Source: a virus. From it: DNA of 45,866 bases. Location: positions 1 to 45,866 of the IMG/VR virus record IMGVR_UViG_3300004770_000032; one strand, written 5' to 3'. Positions within the stretch are counted from its first letter, which is position 1, and the number at the start of each line of letters is the position of its first letter. Both the position numbers and the translations under genes were made by a program. A model generated the notes under the pieces. It did not search any database, had not been told where the DNA came from, and was given only the letters and a program-made list of their open reading frames with translations. Positions 14,863 through 22,950 of the stretch are shown here, piece after piece.

Positions 14863-15241
14863 TATGATATATGCCATTCTAGCAATGGTTTTAGCGCCTA
14901 CTATTGGACACAGCAACGAATCTAAGTGCCTAGCAGAGATAATGTTTTCAGAGGCATCTGGCGAAAGTCTTGAAGGATTAATTGCAGTGGCTCAGGCTAG
15001 CTTAAATAGGTCTAAAGGCACTAATAGATCAATTTGTGGCTTACGAGGCGTGACGAGGCGTGTGCTTCCTTCTAATATAGCAAAACATTATATTAGCTTA
15101 GCGGCATCAATTATGGATGGTGGAGTGTCAATAGTTGGTAAAGCGGATAGTTGGGAAAGGGCTAAAAAGCCTCGTTATGCAGGGAGAATAACGAGGCGTA
15201 TCGGAGAACACACTTTTTATGTGTCTAGGCGGCTAGGATAA
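14837..15241 (+). CDS. SleB-type cell wall hydrolase (Hydrolase_2), exported
   Basis: A 134-residue protein with an N-terminal hydrophobic signal (MIYAILAMVLAPTIGHS) and the family core EIMFSEASGESLEGLIAVAQ, where the Glu of SEA is the expected catalytic acid, followed by SLNRS. The C-terminus ends with HTFYVSRRLG in place of the usual 'g.HyFy'. SleB/CwlJ hydrolases cleave peptidoglycan. ATG 14837 is given, but ATG 14864 gives a cleaner signal peptide and may be used after the leader peptide. It is the only plus-strand gene inside the late block; its own promoter lies upstream, and its 3' end overlaps the endolysin 3' end by nine bases. About 120 residues is short but usual for phage copies. 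Confidence 0.8.
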   Translation: MRPYFMKNNMIYAILAMVLAPTIGHSNESKCLAEIMFSEASGESLEGLIAVAQASLNRSKGTNRSICGLRGVTRRVLPSNIAKHYISLAASIMDGGVSIVGKADSWERAKKPRYAGRITRRIGEHTFYVSRRLG

Positions 15242-15667
15242 TAATAACTCAGATTCTTTTTTACGCCTTATGGTCAATCCTTTGAGCGTGACTCCATTAG
15301 CTTTGTCCCACTTCTTAATTTCACCGGATGCCGCCAGCCAATTACTTTTGTCTACATATTTTTTTAGTGTAGACTTTGAATAATTACCGATGCCTAGATT
15401 AAATATAAAATCAGCTATTGCGATTAGTTTATTACTTGATGCAAGTATTAAACTTGGTGATGCTTTCATTGCCTTCCTGACTGCATCATTTGCTAATATA
15501 TCCAGTTCCGCGTCTGCCTGTTCTTGAGTCCATACAAGCCCTTTTTTTATGTCTGCTCCGGTGACTCCAAAACCGATAGTCCATATTCCAGCACAATCTG
15601 TGTAGGCCGTTAATTTACAGCCCTCACTATCTTTTATTAGTTGGGTTAAAGTATTTATGCTGCCCAT
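15233..15667 (-). CDS. T4-type lysozyme, endolysin
   Basis: A 144-residue glycoside hydrolase family 24 enzyme. The catalytic triad is E15 (DSEGCKL), D24 (AYTD) and T30 (IWTIGFG) with the usual eight- and five-residue spacings; ALNDL-like helices follow (ADFIFNLGIGNYSKSTL) and the end has GLTIRRKKESELL. It cuts the glycan strand of peptidoglycan at lysis. ATG 15667 is chosen over a longer in-frame start because the family begins there and it shares a base with the upstream stop (TGATG). There is no signal peptide, so a holin is needed for release. Confidence 0.92.
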   Translation of the reverse strand: MGSINTLTQLIKDSEGCKLTAYTDCAGIWTIGFGVTGADIKKGLVWTQEQADAELDILANDAVRKAMKASPSLILASSNKLIAIADFIFNLGIGNYSKSTLKKYVDKSNWLAASGEIKKWDKANGVTLKGLTIRRKKESELLLS

Positions 15668-15903
15668 CAGTTTTTCCAATGCGACTGTAGATAATAAAAT
15701 GCAGCACTGGCTATAGCGGCAACTCCCCATCCAATAATTGTTTTTTTAGCTTCTTTGTAATATTCTTCTCTAGCCTTTTCCGTTGCAATCCTATCCTTTA
15801 TCCATTCATGATGTTCTGCATGAGCATCGATAAATATCTCATGATGTTGCGCCAAAGCTTCAAGCATAATTTCTTTTATAGTCTCTGAATCTTTAGTTAT
15901 CAT
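15667..15903 (-). CDS. Small one-TM protein, possible holin or lysis accessory
   Basis: A 78-residue protein: a charged helical stretch with histidines (HHEIFIDAHAEHHEWIKDRI), a basic coiled segment, then one transmembrane helix at about residues 56-73 (IIGWGVAAIASAAFYYL). The plan recalls XhlA-type or class III lysis proteins. It is translationally coupled to the endolysin, as holin or spanin partners often are. The membrane topology is clear; the lysis role is inferred from position. Confidence 0.6.
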   Translation of the reverse strand: MITKDSETIKEIMLEALAQHHEIFIDAHAEHHEWIKDRIATEKAREEYYKEAKKTIIGWGVAAIASAAFYYLQSHWKN

Positions 15904-15907
15904 TTTC

Positions 15908-16225
15908 TTATGTCAGCTTAGCTTCAATTAAATCGCCAACTTGACTAGCTACAGCTCCAGCAATTGGATTTATGGCTTTAACATAAGCGACACCAAGCTC
16001 TATTAATAGATTTAGAATATGTGCAGCAATAGGCTCAATTAAATCATCAAAAATAATTTCAATATCAGCTAATACTTTATTTCTTTTATCATGACCAGTG
16101 CCAACTGGCAATGCAATATTAGTGCGTTCAATTTCATTTACAATGCGAGAAAATATATGACCTTGCCCCATTAAATCTACAAAAGTGCTTATAGCTGCTG
16201 CTTCTATTTGATTACCGATTAACAT
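15908..16225 (-). CDS. Hypothetical protein in the lysis cassette
   Basis: A 105-residue protein, mostly amphipathic to hydrophobic helix (AAAISTFVDLMGQGHIFSRI, PIAAHILNLLIELGVAYVKA) without a clean transmembrane span, and a Gly/Ala-rich end (NPIAGAVASQVGDLIEAKL). No family recognised. It ends five bases before the one-TM protein and starts next to the lipoprotein stop. Its location suggests a lysis or late accessory role. Confidence 0.5.
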   Translation of the reverse strand: MLIGNQIEAAAISTFVDLMGQGHIFSRIVNEIERTNIALPVGTGHDKRNKVLADIEIIFDDLIEPIAAHILNLLIELGVAYVKAINPIAGAVASQVGDLIEAKLT

Positions 16226-16402
16226 TTAATTCACCACGCATGTTAAATTTAATATAATACCATTTGGCATTATTGTATTTGATACAGTGTTTAAAGCTAA
16301 AGCCTGATATACACCAGGTTTTAGCTCACATTCTTGTAAATCAAGTATAGATATACTACACCCCGAACATAATATCGCTAATATAACTATACTTTTGTTA
16401 AT
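16226..16402 (-). CDS. Putative small lipoprotein with a non-standard ATT start
   Basis: An open frame of 58 codons on the minus strand has a textbook lipoprotein signal: NKSIVILAILCSGC, with lysine, a hydrophobic core and a LCSGC lipobox. The mature chain would start at Cys15 and has two further cysteines (QEC, LTC). The only plausible initiator is ATT at 16402-16400; an in-frame TAA lies eight codons upstream and no ATG, GTG or TTG intervenes. The region is otherwise gene-free, and it overlaps the holin-like gene's 3' end by 16 bases. Rz1-type spanin lipoproteins occupy this position in many phages, but it lacks their proline content. Rare ATT starts occur (infC), so this is possible but unproven. 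Confidence 0.45.
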   Translation of the reverse strand: MNKSIVILAILCSGCSISILDLQECELKPGVYQALALNTVSNTIMPNGIILNLTCVVN

Positions 16403-16590
16403 GGCGTAGCTTCTTTAATAAAAAACCCTAAGCTACCAAAGAAAATGCCAGCGGCAATCATGGCATCATGAGCTATACCAACATCCAAATTTAAGCCACC
16501 TAAAGCTAATAATGAGGCAATGGAAGCATGTGTAGATGGCTCTGCTAAACGGCCTTGTAGATATATCCAAACGCTTAATAATTTGTCCAT
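16387..16590 (-). CDS. Holin-like membrane protein
   Basis: A 67-residue protein with two hydrophobic segments, about residues 19-34 (THASIASLLALGGLNL) and 41-58 (AHDAMIAAGIFFGSLGFF), after an amphipathic start ending in GRLAEPSTHAS. The 'R..EPSTHA' entry into a helix is typical of small phage holins. It lies in the lysis cluster, upstream of the lipoprotein and endolysin. A holin would form inner-membrane lesions that release the lysozyme. Family assignment is by pattern only. Confidence 0.6.
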   Translation of the reverse strand: MDKLLSVWIYLQGRLAEPSTHASIASLLALGGLNLDVGIAHDAMIAAGIFFGSLGFFIKEATPLTKV

Positions 16591-16599
16591 AATAATTCC

Positions 16600-16908
16600 T
16601 TAAGAAATAATGCTAGGGTTTACAACTAAAGTGCCTTCCGCCGCACCGTGATTAGGCGCTGTTGATTGCCATCTATACCGCCATGTACCAGCTTGTGATA
16701 ATACAACAGTTATGGTGTATATTCCTGTGGATTTTTTAACAATATTAATACCTACGCCATAGGTATTAATTACAATAACCCCATCAGGCTGTTCATACTC
16801 AAAGATCAAAGCTGACGGATCTACTAATACGCCAGCTTTGGTTATATTTACGGTTATTACTGATGCTGAACCAATTAAATATTGGATTGGTGAATTACAC
16901 ATTAGCAT
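16600..16908 (-). CDS. Small beta-sandwich virion-associated protein
   Basis: A 102-residue, all-beta protein with an Ig-like pattern: SASVITVNITKAGVLVDPS, then GIYTITVVLSQAGTWRYRW and AAEGTLVVNPS. Short proteins with the 'GtW.YRw.s......a.eG...V' ending follow tail-fibre genes in many phages and may decorate the baseplate or head. Located between the fibre genes and the lysis cluster. Confidence 0.55.
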   Translation of the reverse strand: MLMCNSPIQYLIGSASVITVNITKAGVLVDPSALIFEYEQPDGVIVINTYGVGINIVKKSTGIYTITVVLSQAGTWRYRWQSTAPNHGAAEGTLVVNPSIIS

Positions 16909-16923
16909 TAGTTGCCACCATAG

Positions 16924-17577
16924 TTAATCAGAAGTAATTGCGCTAGATACCATCATAATATCATAGTTATCAGTTATATTTAAAATAAGTTCAGGCATTG
17001 ATGTTGATACAAAATTAAAATCAACACCTATTTGATACAGTAAATTAGCAGATGTTCCAGCAACAGTATAAGTACCATTACCTAATGCTAATTTCTTATT
17101 TAAAAGTAAATTAGCATTTCGTCCTGTTATAGCATAACTACCATTATTACAAATTAGTCTATAACGGTTAGTGTGAATTAAAGTAGAGGGCTTACCCGTA
17201 ATAACATACGCGCCATTAATACAAGTTAATTTATGATCTATTCTAAAGGTTGCTGATCCGCCATAAATACTATATGTGCCAGTATCCGCAGGAAAGGTTT
17301 TTGCTAAATGTAATAATGCAATTTTACCTGTAATGGCATAACTGCCACTTGTACAGACTAATGTATAATTACTAAGATAAGCTAAATTAGCGGATGCACC
17401 TGTTACAACATAACCGCCTGCATTACCTGATAATGAATAATGGTGTAAGGGTATTAAATTAGCGTTATTACCATTTACAGTGTAGACACCATTAGTGGCG
17501 AACAAACTCCTATATGTTCCAACTACAGTTTTTACTGTAGAGAATGGATATACCCCAAAAGCACTATTACCAAACAT
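16924..17577 (-). CDS. Repeat protein with seven GxYxITG units, fibre accessory
   Basis: A 217-residue beta-rich protein. After a short start (MFGNSAFGVYPFSTVK) come about seven repeats of 20-24 residues with the core G-x-Y-x-[IV]-x-G-x-x-A-x-L, for example GSYAITGKIALL and GTYTVAGTSANL. Each unit likely forms a pair of strands. The C-terminus (FVSTSMPELILNITDN) differs. Similar repeats are found in phage tail and virion proteins. Its start shares a base with the upstream stop (TAATG). Confidence 0.6.
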   Translation of the reverse strand: MFGNSAFGVYPFSTVKTVVGTYRSLFATNGVYTVNGNNANLIPLHHYSLSGNAGGYVVTGASANLAYLSNYTLVCTSGSYAITGKIALLHLAKTFPADTGTYSIYGGSATFRIDHKLTCINGAYVITGKPSTLIHTNRYRLICNNGSYAITGRNANLLLNKKLALGNGTYTVAGTSANLLYQIGVDFNFVSTSMPELILNITDNYDIMMVSSAITSD

Positions 17578-17948
17578 TAGTAACTAGGATACCATTTAGT
17601 AGTAGTGGCATCGTAAGTCATCATCAATGCTTTACCGACCACCGCTGTGCTAGCTAAGGCAATATTACCTGCCGTTGTAGTTGTAAAAATCCCTGTTGGA
17701 ATAAGCGTAATTTGTCCGCCAGTTACTAATATATTAGTTGGTGGAGTAATGGTAACTACGGCAACTACTCCTGACACAAAGCTAATCAAAGTAGTTGGGG
17801 CAATAGTTGTGGCACTGGCTATAGTTGGGGCTGTTTGAATAGTCTTTAATGCACCTGATACTGGCACATCTTGATCTAAGAACGCAGCTTTACCCAGCAT
17901 CCCATTTACAGGAACTTGATCTGAGCCTGTCCCTATTAGTGTACTCAT
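17577..17948 (-). CDS. Tail-fibre-associated hypothetical protein
   Basis: A 123-residue protein rich in Thr, Ile and Val. The N-terminus (GSDQVPVNGMLGKAAFLDQ) resembles the start of many phage fibre or adhesin modules, and the rest is alternating strands ending in YDATTTKWYPSY, a typical closing of trimeric fibre head domains. Coupled to both neighbours by overlapping stop and start codons. Probably a fibre tip or accessory; no specific family. Confidence 0.55.
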   Translation of the reverse strand: MSTLIGTGSDQVPVNGMLGKAAFLDQDVPVSGALKTIQTAPTIASATTIAPTTLISFVSGVVAVVTITPPTNILVTGGQITLIPTGIFTTTTAGNIALASTAVVGKALMMTYDATTTKWYPSY

Positions 17949-18241
17949 TTACCAGCTCCAGCAAACATTCTTACGGGGTTATTAGGCACAGCGGTAGGTT
18001 GTAATATAGCTAATTGTTCAGGTGTAAACTCGCCCATAATATTAGCAAACCAGCCGACTGTTGGGATAGGGTTTAATGGGTCAGTTGTATTGTAGATAAT
18101 ACCTATAGTGTCCACTGTATAACCTTGTTTAGGGACAACCATATCAACGCCATCTTCATCTTGTATAATCTGACAAACCTCAGCCGCTACTAAGGCTGCA
18201 TCTTGTGCCGCTTGATCTGTTGAGTTTAGGTAGATAATCAT
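17945..18241 (-). CDS. Small protein in the tail-fibre cluster
   Basis: A 98-residue protein: helix rich in Ala near the start (STDQAAQDAALVAAEVCQII), then a beta segment with GYTVDTIGIIYNTTD and PTVGWFANIMGEFTPEQL. The last part looks like the short proteins that follow host-range fibres in myophages, which act as chaperones or tips. Function is inferred from location only. Confidence 0.5.
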   Translation of the reverse strand: MIIYLNSTDQAAQDAALVAAEVCQIIQDEDGVDMVVPKQGYTVDTIGIIYNTTDPLNPIPTVGWFANIMGEFTPEQLAILQPTAVPNNPVRMFAGAGK

Positions 18242-18250
18242 TTTATGTCC

Positions 18251-20284
18251 TTATGATGTAAGCGCAACTAGGTTTGCAGAAGTTAGTGCTTGTGGATAGT
18301 AGGATAGTTTGCGGATGTGACCTATCATCGTACCAATAGGTTGATAAGCTGCGCCTATCGTAAGATTTACCATAGGGGTCAAGGCTAAAGCAGGATTGAC
18401 AATGCTAATGGGTAAACCGTTGCAAACAAACCCGTACAATGTTGACCCAAACGTTGATGCAGTTTTAGCTACCCCAGATAATGTTTGTGATGAACTCTGA
18501 AAAGAAGAACCTCCTACCGAAATCTGATAGATCAGTTTATTATTACTTATATAGCCCTGAATATTATCTGATGGTCCTGATACAGAAGCATTTATTCTCC
18601 ACACAGAAATGTAGTTATTCCCAGTTAACTCACCTTCATAATACAAACTCCCCTGACTCTGATTATACCAAGAACTAAAGTTAGTCCCAGTCATACTCGC
18701 TTGGTCAGCATTACGAGTGACTTGCGCTGAGGTTGTGGGGACGTAGGATGTTGCGAGAGAGCCTGCTTCTACTTGTGCGCCCCATACATACACTCCATTA
18801 TATCCATTGCCAACAACCGAGTTGCTCGTACCATTTGTTGAACTACCAAACTGAGTAACTAAACTTGTAGCTGTGTTGCTTGTGCCTGTGATATTGCATC
18901 TATACCAGCCATTTCCTATTGATGTAGGCGCAGTTGCAGACAAAGCAGTAAACGCAGTGCCAATACCAGCAACAGCGGTAGAAATAGCCCCAGTGGTTAG
19001 ATTAAAATATACAATAGCGCCATTGCCAGCACCATCAGATATTTGTAACCATGAATAAGTATATTGATTAGCTTTAAAATAAATTGTTGATGTATAAGCA
19101 ATAGCTGATGCTGCTTTGGTAACTGTTTGAGCAATCGCTTGTAATCCTGTTGTTGTATTACTTGCCAAGTTAAACGCAGTCTGCGTACCATCTGGGGCAA
19201 TAGTCGCTGCCGCTGTTAATGTGGCATTGGTTAATGTCCATGCTGCATTAGAAAACGTAGCACTATAAGTCAGTAAATTAGTCCTCTGCTCCTCAATCAA
19301 CAAACCTAATGCCTGACCCGTCACAGGATTGTAGTCCAATCTTGGCACACCAGCAGGTGCAGTCACTAGCACTGGTATGTAGTTGGTTATGGCTGCTGTG
19401 GTTGTGATATTAACAGCAGTCATGCTGCTTCTGTTTTCTAACTGTGAACTAAAGATATTAACCACATCGCCAGATATCGCCAACTGTAATCCAATAGTAT
19501 GACTAGCCGCAGTTGGCGTAGCTGTGACCTGATATCTGGCCCACGAGCCTGTAATAGTTTGTGGGGTAAGTGTTGTACCATCTAGCGTTAAATTAACTGC
19601 ACCTGTGCCTGTTACTCGTTGGATATAGAAACTTAGAGTATAAGGAGTGGCTGTCGTGGTTAATGTTTGGTAAAGCGTAGCTACACCTGTTGCAGTAAAA
19701 CTAAATGCAGTTGTAGTTCCGGCAGGATCAGTTACTCCAGAAGCAACAGTTCCATTTGTTGCTACCCATGCAGCATTAGAAAAGATATTAGATTGCAACA
19801 ACAAATTCTGCTCAGCCATAGCAGTGGTTTTGCCATCATAGTAAGTCGCTGTTGTGGATCGTAAGAAGGTAATACGTGGATCGATTGTATTTGAGTTGGC
19901 GAAGTCTAGGTTTAAACTAGGTTTGATTGTTGGGTATGTGCCACCACCTCCACCTGAAACTGATGTTACGGCAGAATAGGTGATAAAGACATTTTTAGTA
20001 CCAGCACCAAAGTTTACCAATGCGCCAGCATTAGAGCTGGATAATACAGTAGTTCTACTTAAAGTGCTGCCTGATGTGGTATAAGTTCCAATCCCAGTTT
20101 CCCAGTTTACGCCAGATTGATCTGCAATATTGTATTCAGTTGAATACGATATTGTATTACCAGTTGACACGCCAACAGCAGCAAACGATTGAAACTGAGT
20201 CACCGCCCCCAGCAAGGTTAGTGTACCTGTTCCTGTTGTGGTGCAAGTTTCCTGAGTTCTATCGCCTACTACTAATTGTGCCAT
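18251..20284 (-). CDS. Receptor-binding tail fibre with tandem carbohydrate-binding-like modules
   Basis: A 677-residue fibre. Residues 1-105 form an attachment domain shared with the fibre at 20716-21834 (DRxxE...TGTGT, GAVTxFxSF, SSNAxALVxF). After a Gly hinge (SVSGGGGG) come a segment of the type LDFANS..DPRITFLRSTTATY and two similar lectin-like modules, about residues 160-285 and 330-515; the second is introduced by GLLIEEQRTNLL, a recurrent phrase in phage host-range proteins. A LamG-like C-terminal domain (GSLYYEGELTGNNYISVWRI ... GHIRKLSYYPQAL) follows. It probably binds cell-surface glycans. Modules were assigned by eye. Confidence 0.78.
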   Translation of the reverse strand: MAQLVVGDRTQETCTTTGTGTLTLLGAVTQFQSFAAVGVSTGNTISYSTEYNIADQSGVNWETGIGTYTTSGSTLSRTTVLSSSNAGALVNFGAGTKNVFITYSAVTSVSGGGGGTYPTIKPSLNLDFANSNTIDPRITFLRSTTATYYDGKTTAMAEQNLLLQSNIFSNAAWVATNGTVASGVTDPAGTTTAFSFTATGVATLYQTLTTTATPYTLSFYIQRVTGTGAVNLTLDGTTLTPQTITGSWARYQVTATPTAASHTIGLQLAISGDVVNIFSSQLENRSSMTAVNITTTAAITNYIPVLVTAPAGVPRLDYNPVTGQALGLLIEEQRTNLLTYSATFSNAAWTLTNATLTAAATIAPDGTQTAFNLASNTTTGLQAIAQTVTKAASAIAYTSTIYFKANQYTYSWLQISDGAGNGAIVYFNLTTGAISTAVAGIGTAFTALSATAPTSIGNGWYRCNITGTSNTATSLVTQFGSSTNGTSNSVVGNGYNGVYVWGAQVEAGSLATSYVPTTSAQVTRNADQASMTGTNFSSWYNQSQGSLYYEGELTGNNYISVWRINASVSGPSDNIQGYISNNKLIYQISVGGSSFQSSSQTLSGVAKTASTFGSTLYGFVCNGLPISIVNPALALTPMVNLTIGAAYQPIGTMIGHIRKLSYYPQALTSANLVALTS

Positions 20285-20296
20285 TATTATTAATCC

Positions 20297-20713
20297 TTAA
20301 GCTACTTGAAAAACGCCATTAGTTGCATCTAGCGTCACGGTGAAAGTATCGCCATTAGTGCCAGACATCACTACCGAGATGGCATAATCCCAATAGCCCA
20401 CTGGTATTAATGTGGTGGCATCATAGATAATTACATATCGGAATGTAAAGCCAGAGCCCGTTGCTGTCCAGGCTGCAGGTGAGTTAAGGATAAGTTTATA
20501 AGTTCCTGCTGTATCAACTGCTGACACAAGAGTAGCTGCATTACCACCAGCGGTATAACCACCAGCAGTTGCAAGATCAGATGTGCCGACTACAAAAGCC
20601 GTATCAGCAGCGTTGACCGTAGCCGCTAAAGCTATTTTCCAGTTATCTGTTGCAGCGTTATTGCCTTCAAGCATTGGTTTTACTGCATTGGTGTATTTAT
20701 TGTATGTTGCCAT
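20297..20713 (-). CDS. Tail-fibre cluster protein, beta-rich
   Basis: A 138-residue protein beginning MATYNKYTNAVKPMLEGNNA and continuing with NWKIALAATVNAADTAF, a pattern seen in a widespread small phage tail protein. It contains a GGYTAGGNAATL loop and an exposed strand TFRYVIIYDATT, and ends with DATNGVFQVA. It lies between two fibre genes. Role unknown; likely a baseplate or fibre component. Confidence 0.6.
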   Translation of the reverse strand: MATYNKYTNAVKPMLEGNNAATDNWKIALAATVNAADTAFVVGTSDLATAGGYTAGGNAATLVSAVDTAGTYKLILNSPAAWTATGSGFTFRYVIIYDATTLIPVGYWDYAISVVMSGTNGDTFTVTLDATNGVFQVA

Positions 20714-20715
20714 TG

Positions 20716-21834
20716 TTAAATCCTATATAAAATGTAAGTGTTAGCGGCTGTTCGTCTCAATCTAAAATTAGCTGATATACCTGTGAGTATAGTTAATGAG
20801 CCTAATGATGTTACGCCTGTATTTATAGCGATTGTAATAGTTCCAGATGCAGTATTTATAACATGAAAATCAAATCCAACATTAGTTATTGTGGTAATTG
20901 GGAATCCTGCATCAATATCCGTACCTGTTGGCATAGTTACAGTATAAGCAGACCCAGTTGTATTAATAATATTTGTTTGTATTTGAGCAATGGTTAATGT
21001 AGTTGTTGTTGATATACTTGTGTGGGACGGTGCTTTTTGCCAAAGATTACCGACAGTTAAAAAAGTATTTCCAATATCATCTATAACCACTGTGCTAATA
21101 CTAGAGCTGTTAGTAAAGTTATATAAATTAGCCTGAAATCTTAAAGGCAATGGTGAAAATCCAACGCCATTATAACTATTAATAACGCTAGTTCCACCCG
21201 TGCTGTCATACCAAAGGGACATACCTACATTGCTTGTAGTTGTAAATGATTGACCTGTTATTACTAATCCTTTTGATGATATATCTCCATTTACCGTAAC
21301 CATACCGCCACTAGTATTTGTTGTACCAATACCAAGAGCCGTACCACTAAAATATAAATTACTACTATAATTTAATGCAGAAACTCCATTACCATAAGGA
21401 ATATACCCTGCTGGGATTGTTACAAGTCCTGTTCCTCCTAAAGAAACAGTTACGGTGCTAAGTAATGAATTAACTGTGGAAAAGCTAGGCGTAGTTCCGT
21501 CTGTGGTTAATATTTTTCCCGCATTAGCTGTTTGGTCTGGCAGATAATCAACAGAAATAGCTGCTATATACACATACTTATTACCAGCAGCAAAACTTAC
21601 TAAAGCATTTGCATTGCTTGATTCTAAGACTGATCTAGTTAACGTATTTGTGCCAACAACTCCATTTCCTATTTCCCAGTTACCTGCATAATCATCAATA
21701 ACATATCTGACTGTTACGCCATTAGACACTACTGAATTAAATGATCTAAAATCAGTTACCGCACCACCTAAGGCAATAGTTCCTGTACCTGTGGTTATTG
21801 TTATTTCTTTTATTCTATCGGCTAGTATTGGCAT
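20716..21834 (-). CDS. Tail fibre, paralogous attachment domain
   Basis: A 372-residue fibre whose first 95 residues match the attachment domain of the large fibre (ADRIKEITITTGTGTIAL, SSNANALVSFAAGNKYVY). A repeat-poor shaft follows, with VSLGGTGLVTIPAGYIPYGNG, a motif of tail-collar and fibre proteins, then AMGIGTT-like shaft (SGTALGIGTTNTSGGMVTVN) and a beta C-terminus. Probably a trimeric side fibre. Its coupling with neighbours indicates one fibre operon. Confidence 0.7.
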   Translation of the reverse strand: MPILADRIKEITITTGTGTIALGGAVTDFRSFNSVVSNGVTVRYVIDDYAGNWEIGNGVVGTNTLTRSVLESSNANALVSFAAGNKYVYIAAISVDYLPDQTANAGKILTTDGTTPSFSTVNSLLSTVTVSLGGTGLVTIPAGYIPYGNGVSALNYSSNLYFSGTALGIGTTNTSGGMVTVNGDISSKGLVITGQSFTTTSNVGMSLWYDSTGGTSVINSYNGVGFSPLPLRFQANLYNFTNSSSISTVVIDDIGNTFLTVGNLWQKAPSHTSISTTTTLTIAQIQTNIINTTGSAYTVTMPTGTDIDAGFPITTITNVGFDFHVINTASGTITIAINTGVTSLGSLTILTGISANFRLRRTAANTYILYRI

Positions 21835-21835
21835 T

Positions 21836-22918
21836 TTAGTATCCTATTGCAGACCAAGAAAACAATCCAGGGGCTGTTAATGCATTTGTTTGAGCAATGT
21901 AGCTAGTCCATTGCATTGCTGAGGTAGTGTCAAGGACTGCATCCACAATTATACCACCAGCAACACCAATATTCCCAGGTCGAGATACGTTAGAAGTGCT
22001 TATTGACATAACAGCCGTTGGGAAAGGAGACGCAAAAGTTATAGTTCCAGAGGTTGCCGCTGAATCAATAATACCGCCTTTCATTATCATGCCACTAGGC
22101 ATTTTTTGAGAGTACGTATATATTGTTATACCATCAGAAGTAACCGTTGATGTTTTAGTAATTGCTGATGAATTAGCTACAAAGGCTGTTGTAGCTGCAT
22201 TTGTAGTTGCATCACCTGTTGTCCTTGTTGGACACGTAGTTGTCCCAGTTGACGCAAAACCAGCTGTGGTAATAGCCTTAAAGTTTTCAGTTGCTTCATT
22301 AGTTGAGTAGACAATATTGTATCCAGTACCATTAAAAACAGCCCCAATAATACCGTTAATTTGTATTTCTCCACCCGTAAAAGCATTACCACTTTGGCTA
22401 ACTATGGCGTATTGAGTCCCACTATTAATAGTTATTGTAGATGCTCCTGTATTAGCATGCGCAGCTTTGAACATAACAAAGTCACCTAACTGGCTAGTCG
22501 GCATACTTGGATTAAGTGCTATTGCATAAGCATTAGCAATACCAGTATCTAAAGCATATCTAACAGCATTGTCTTGATCGGCAGCAGGGCTATAAATATT
22601 GACCATCATTCCTGCTGTTATTTCATTGGCTGCGATATCTCCAGCTGAAAAGCCTACTGCAGCAGTACCTTCTTGCGCTCTGGTAATAGTAAGAATATCG
22701 GTTGATCTATTTGTACAGAATACAATTTCATTAACAGGTAAACCGCTAGAAGTGACTGCTGTAGAACTAGTTAATGTTAGTCTAAAAAAATTACCTGATG
22801 CTGTGGTGACAGCAGGGAATAATACACCTGTGCCAGATGTCAATGTAACAGTTGTAGCACTACTTATAATTGATGTGGCTAATTTTGATATAGCATTATT
22901 AGCGAAAACTTCTGACAT
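21836..22918 (-). CDS. Tail fibre or collar protein
   Basis: A 360-residue beta-rich protein. The N-terminus (MSEVFANNAISKLATSIISS) and strand ATTVTLTSGTGVLFP, then NEIVFCTNRSTDILTITRAQEG, form an attachment domain common in phage fibres ('R.qeGT.a..w..Gd'). A central NLPxx-like fibre segment includes TGDATTNAATTAFV. The C-terminus shows PSGMIMKGGIIDSAAT, similar to fibre knob starts. A candidate extended -10 promoter lies just upstream. Confidence 0.68.
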   Translation of the reverse strand: MSEVFANNAISKLATSIISSATTVTLTSGTGVLFPAVTTASGNFFRLTLTSSTAVTSSGLPVNEIVFCTNRSTDILTITRAQEGTAAVGFSAGDIAANEITAGMMVNIYSPAADQDNAVRYALDTGIANAYAIALNPSMPTSQLGDFVMFKAAHANTGASTITINSGTQYAIVSQSGNAFTGGEIQINGIIGAVFNGTGYNIVYSTNEATENFKAITTAGFASTGTTTCPTRTTGDATTNAATTAFVANSSAITKTSTVTSDGITIYTYSQKMPSGMIMKGGIIDSAATSGTITFASPFPTAVMSISTSNVSRPGNIGVAGGIIVDAVLDTTSAMQWTSYIAQTNALTAPGLFSWSAIGY

Positions 22919-22941
22919 AATGTCCCCTTAGATATTAATGT

Positions 22942-22950
22942 AGTATAGCA
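22942..22950 (-). promoter_or_regulatory. Candidate extended -10 promoter before fibre genes
   Basis: On the minus strand TGCTATACT (an extended TGn plus TATACT) lies about 25 bases before the fibre ATG, which has a strong AAGGGGA ribosome site. No convincing -35 is seen, as is allowed for extended -10 promoters. Confidence 0.3.
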
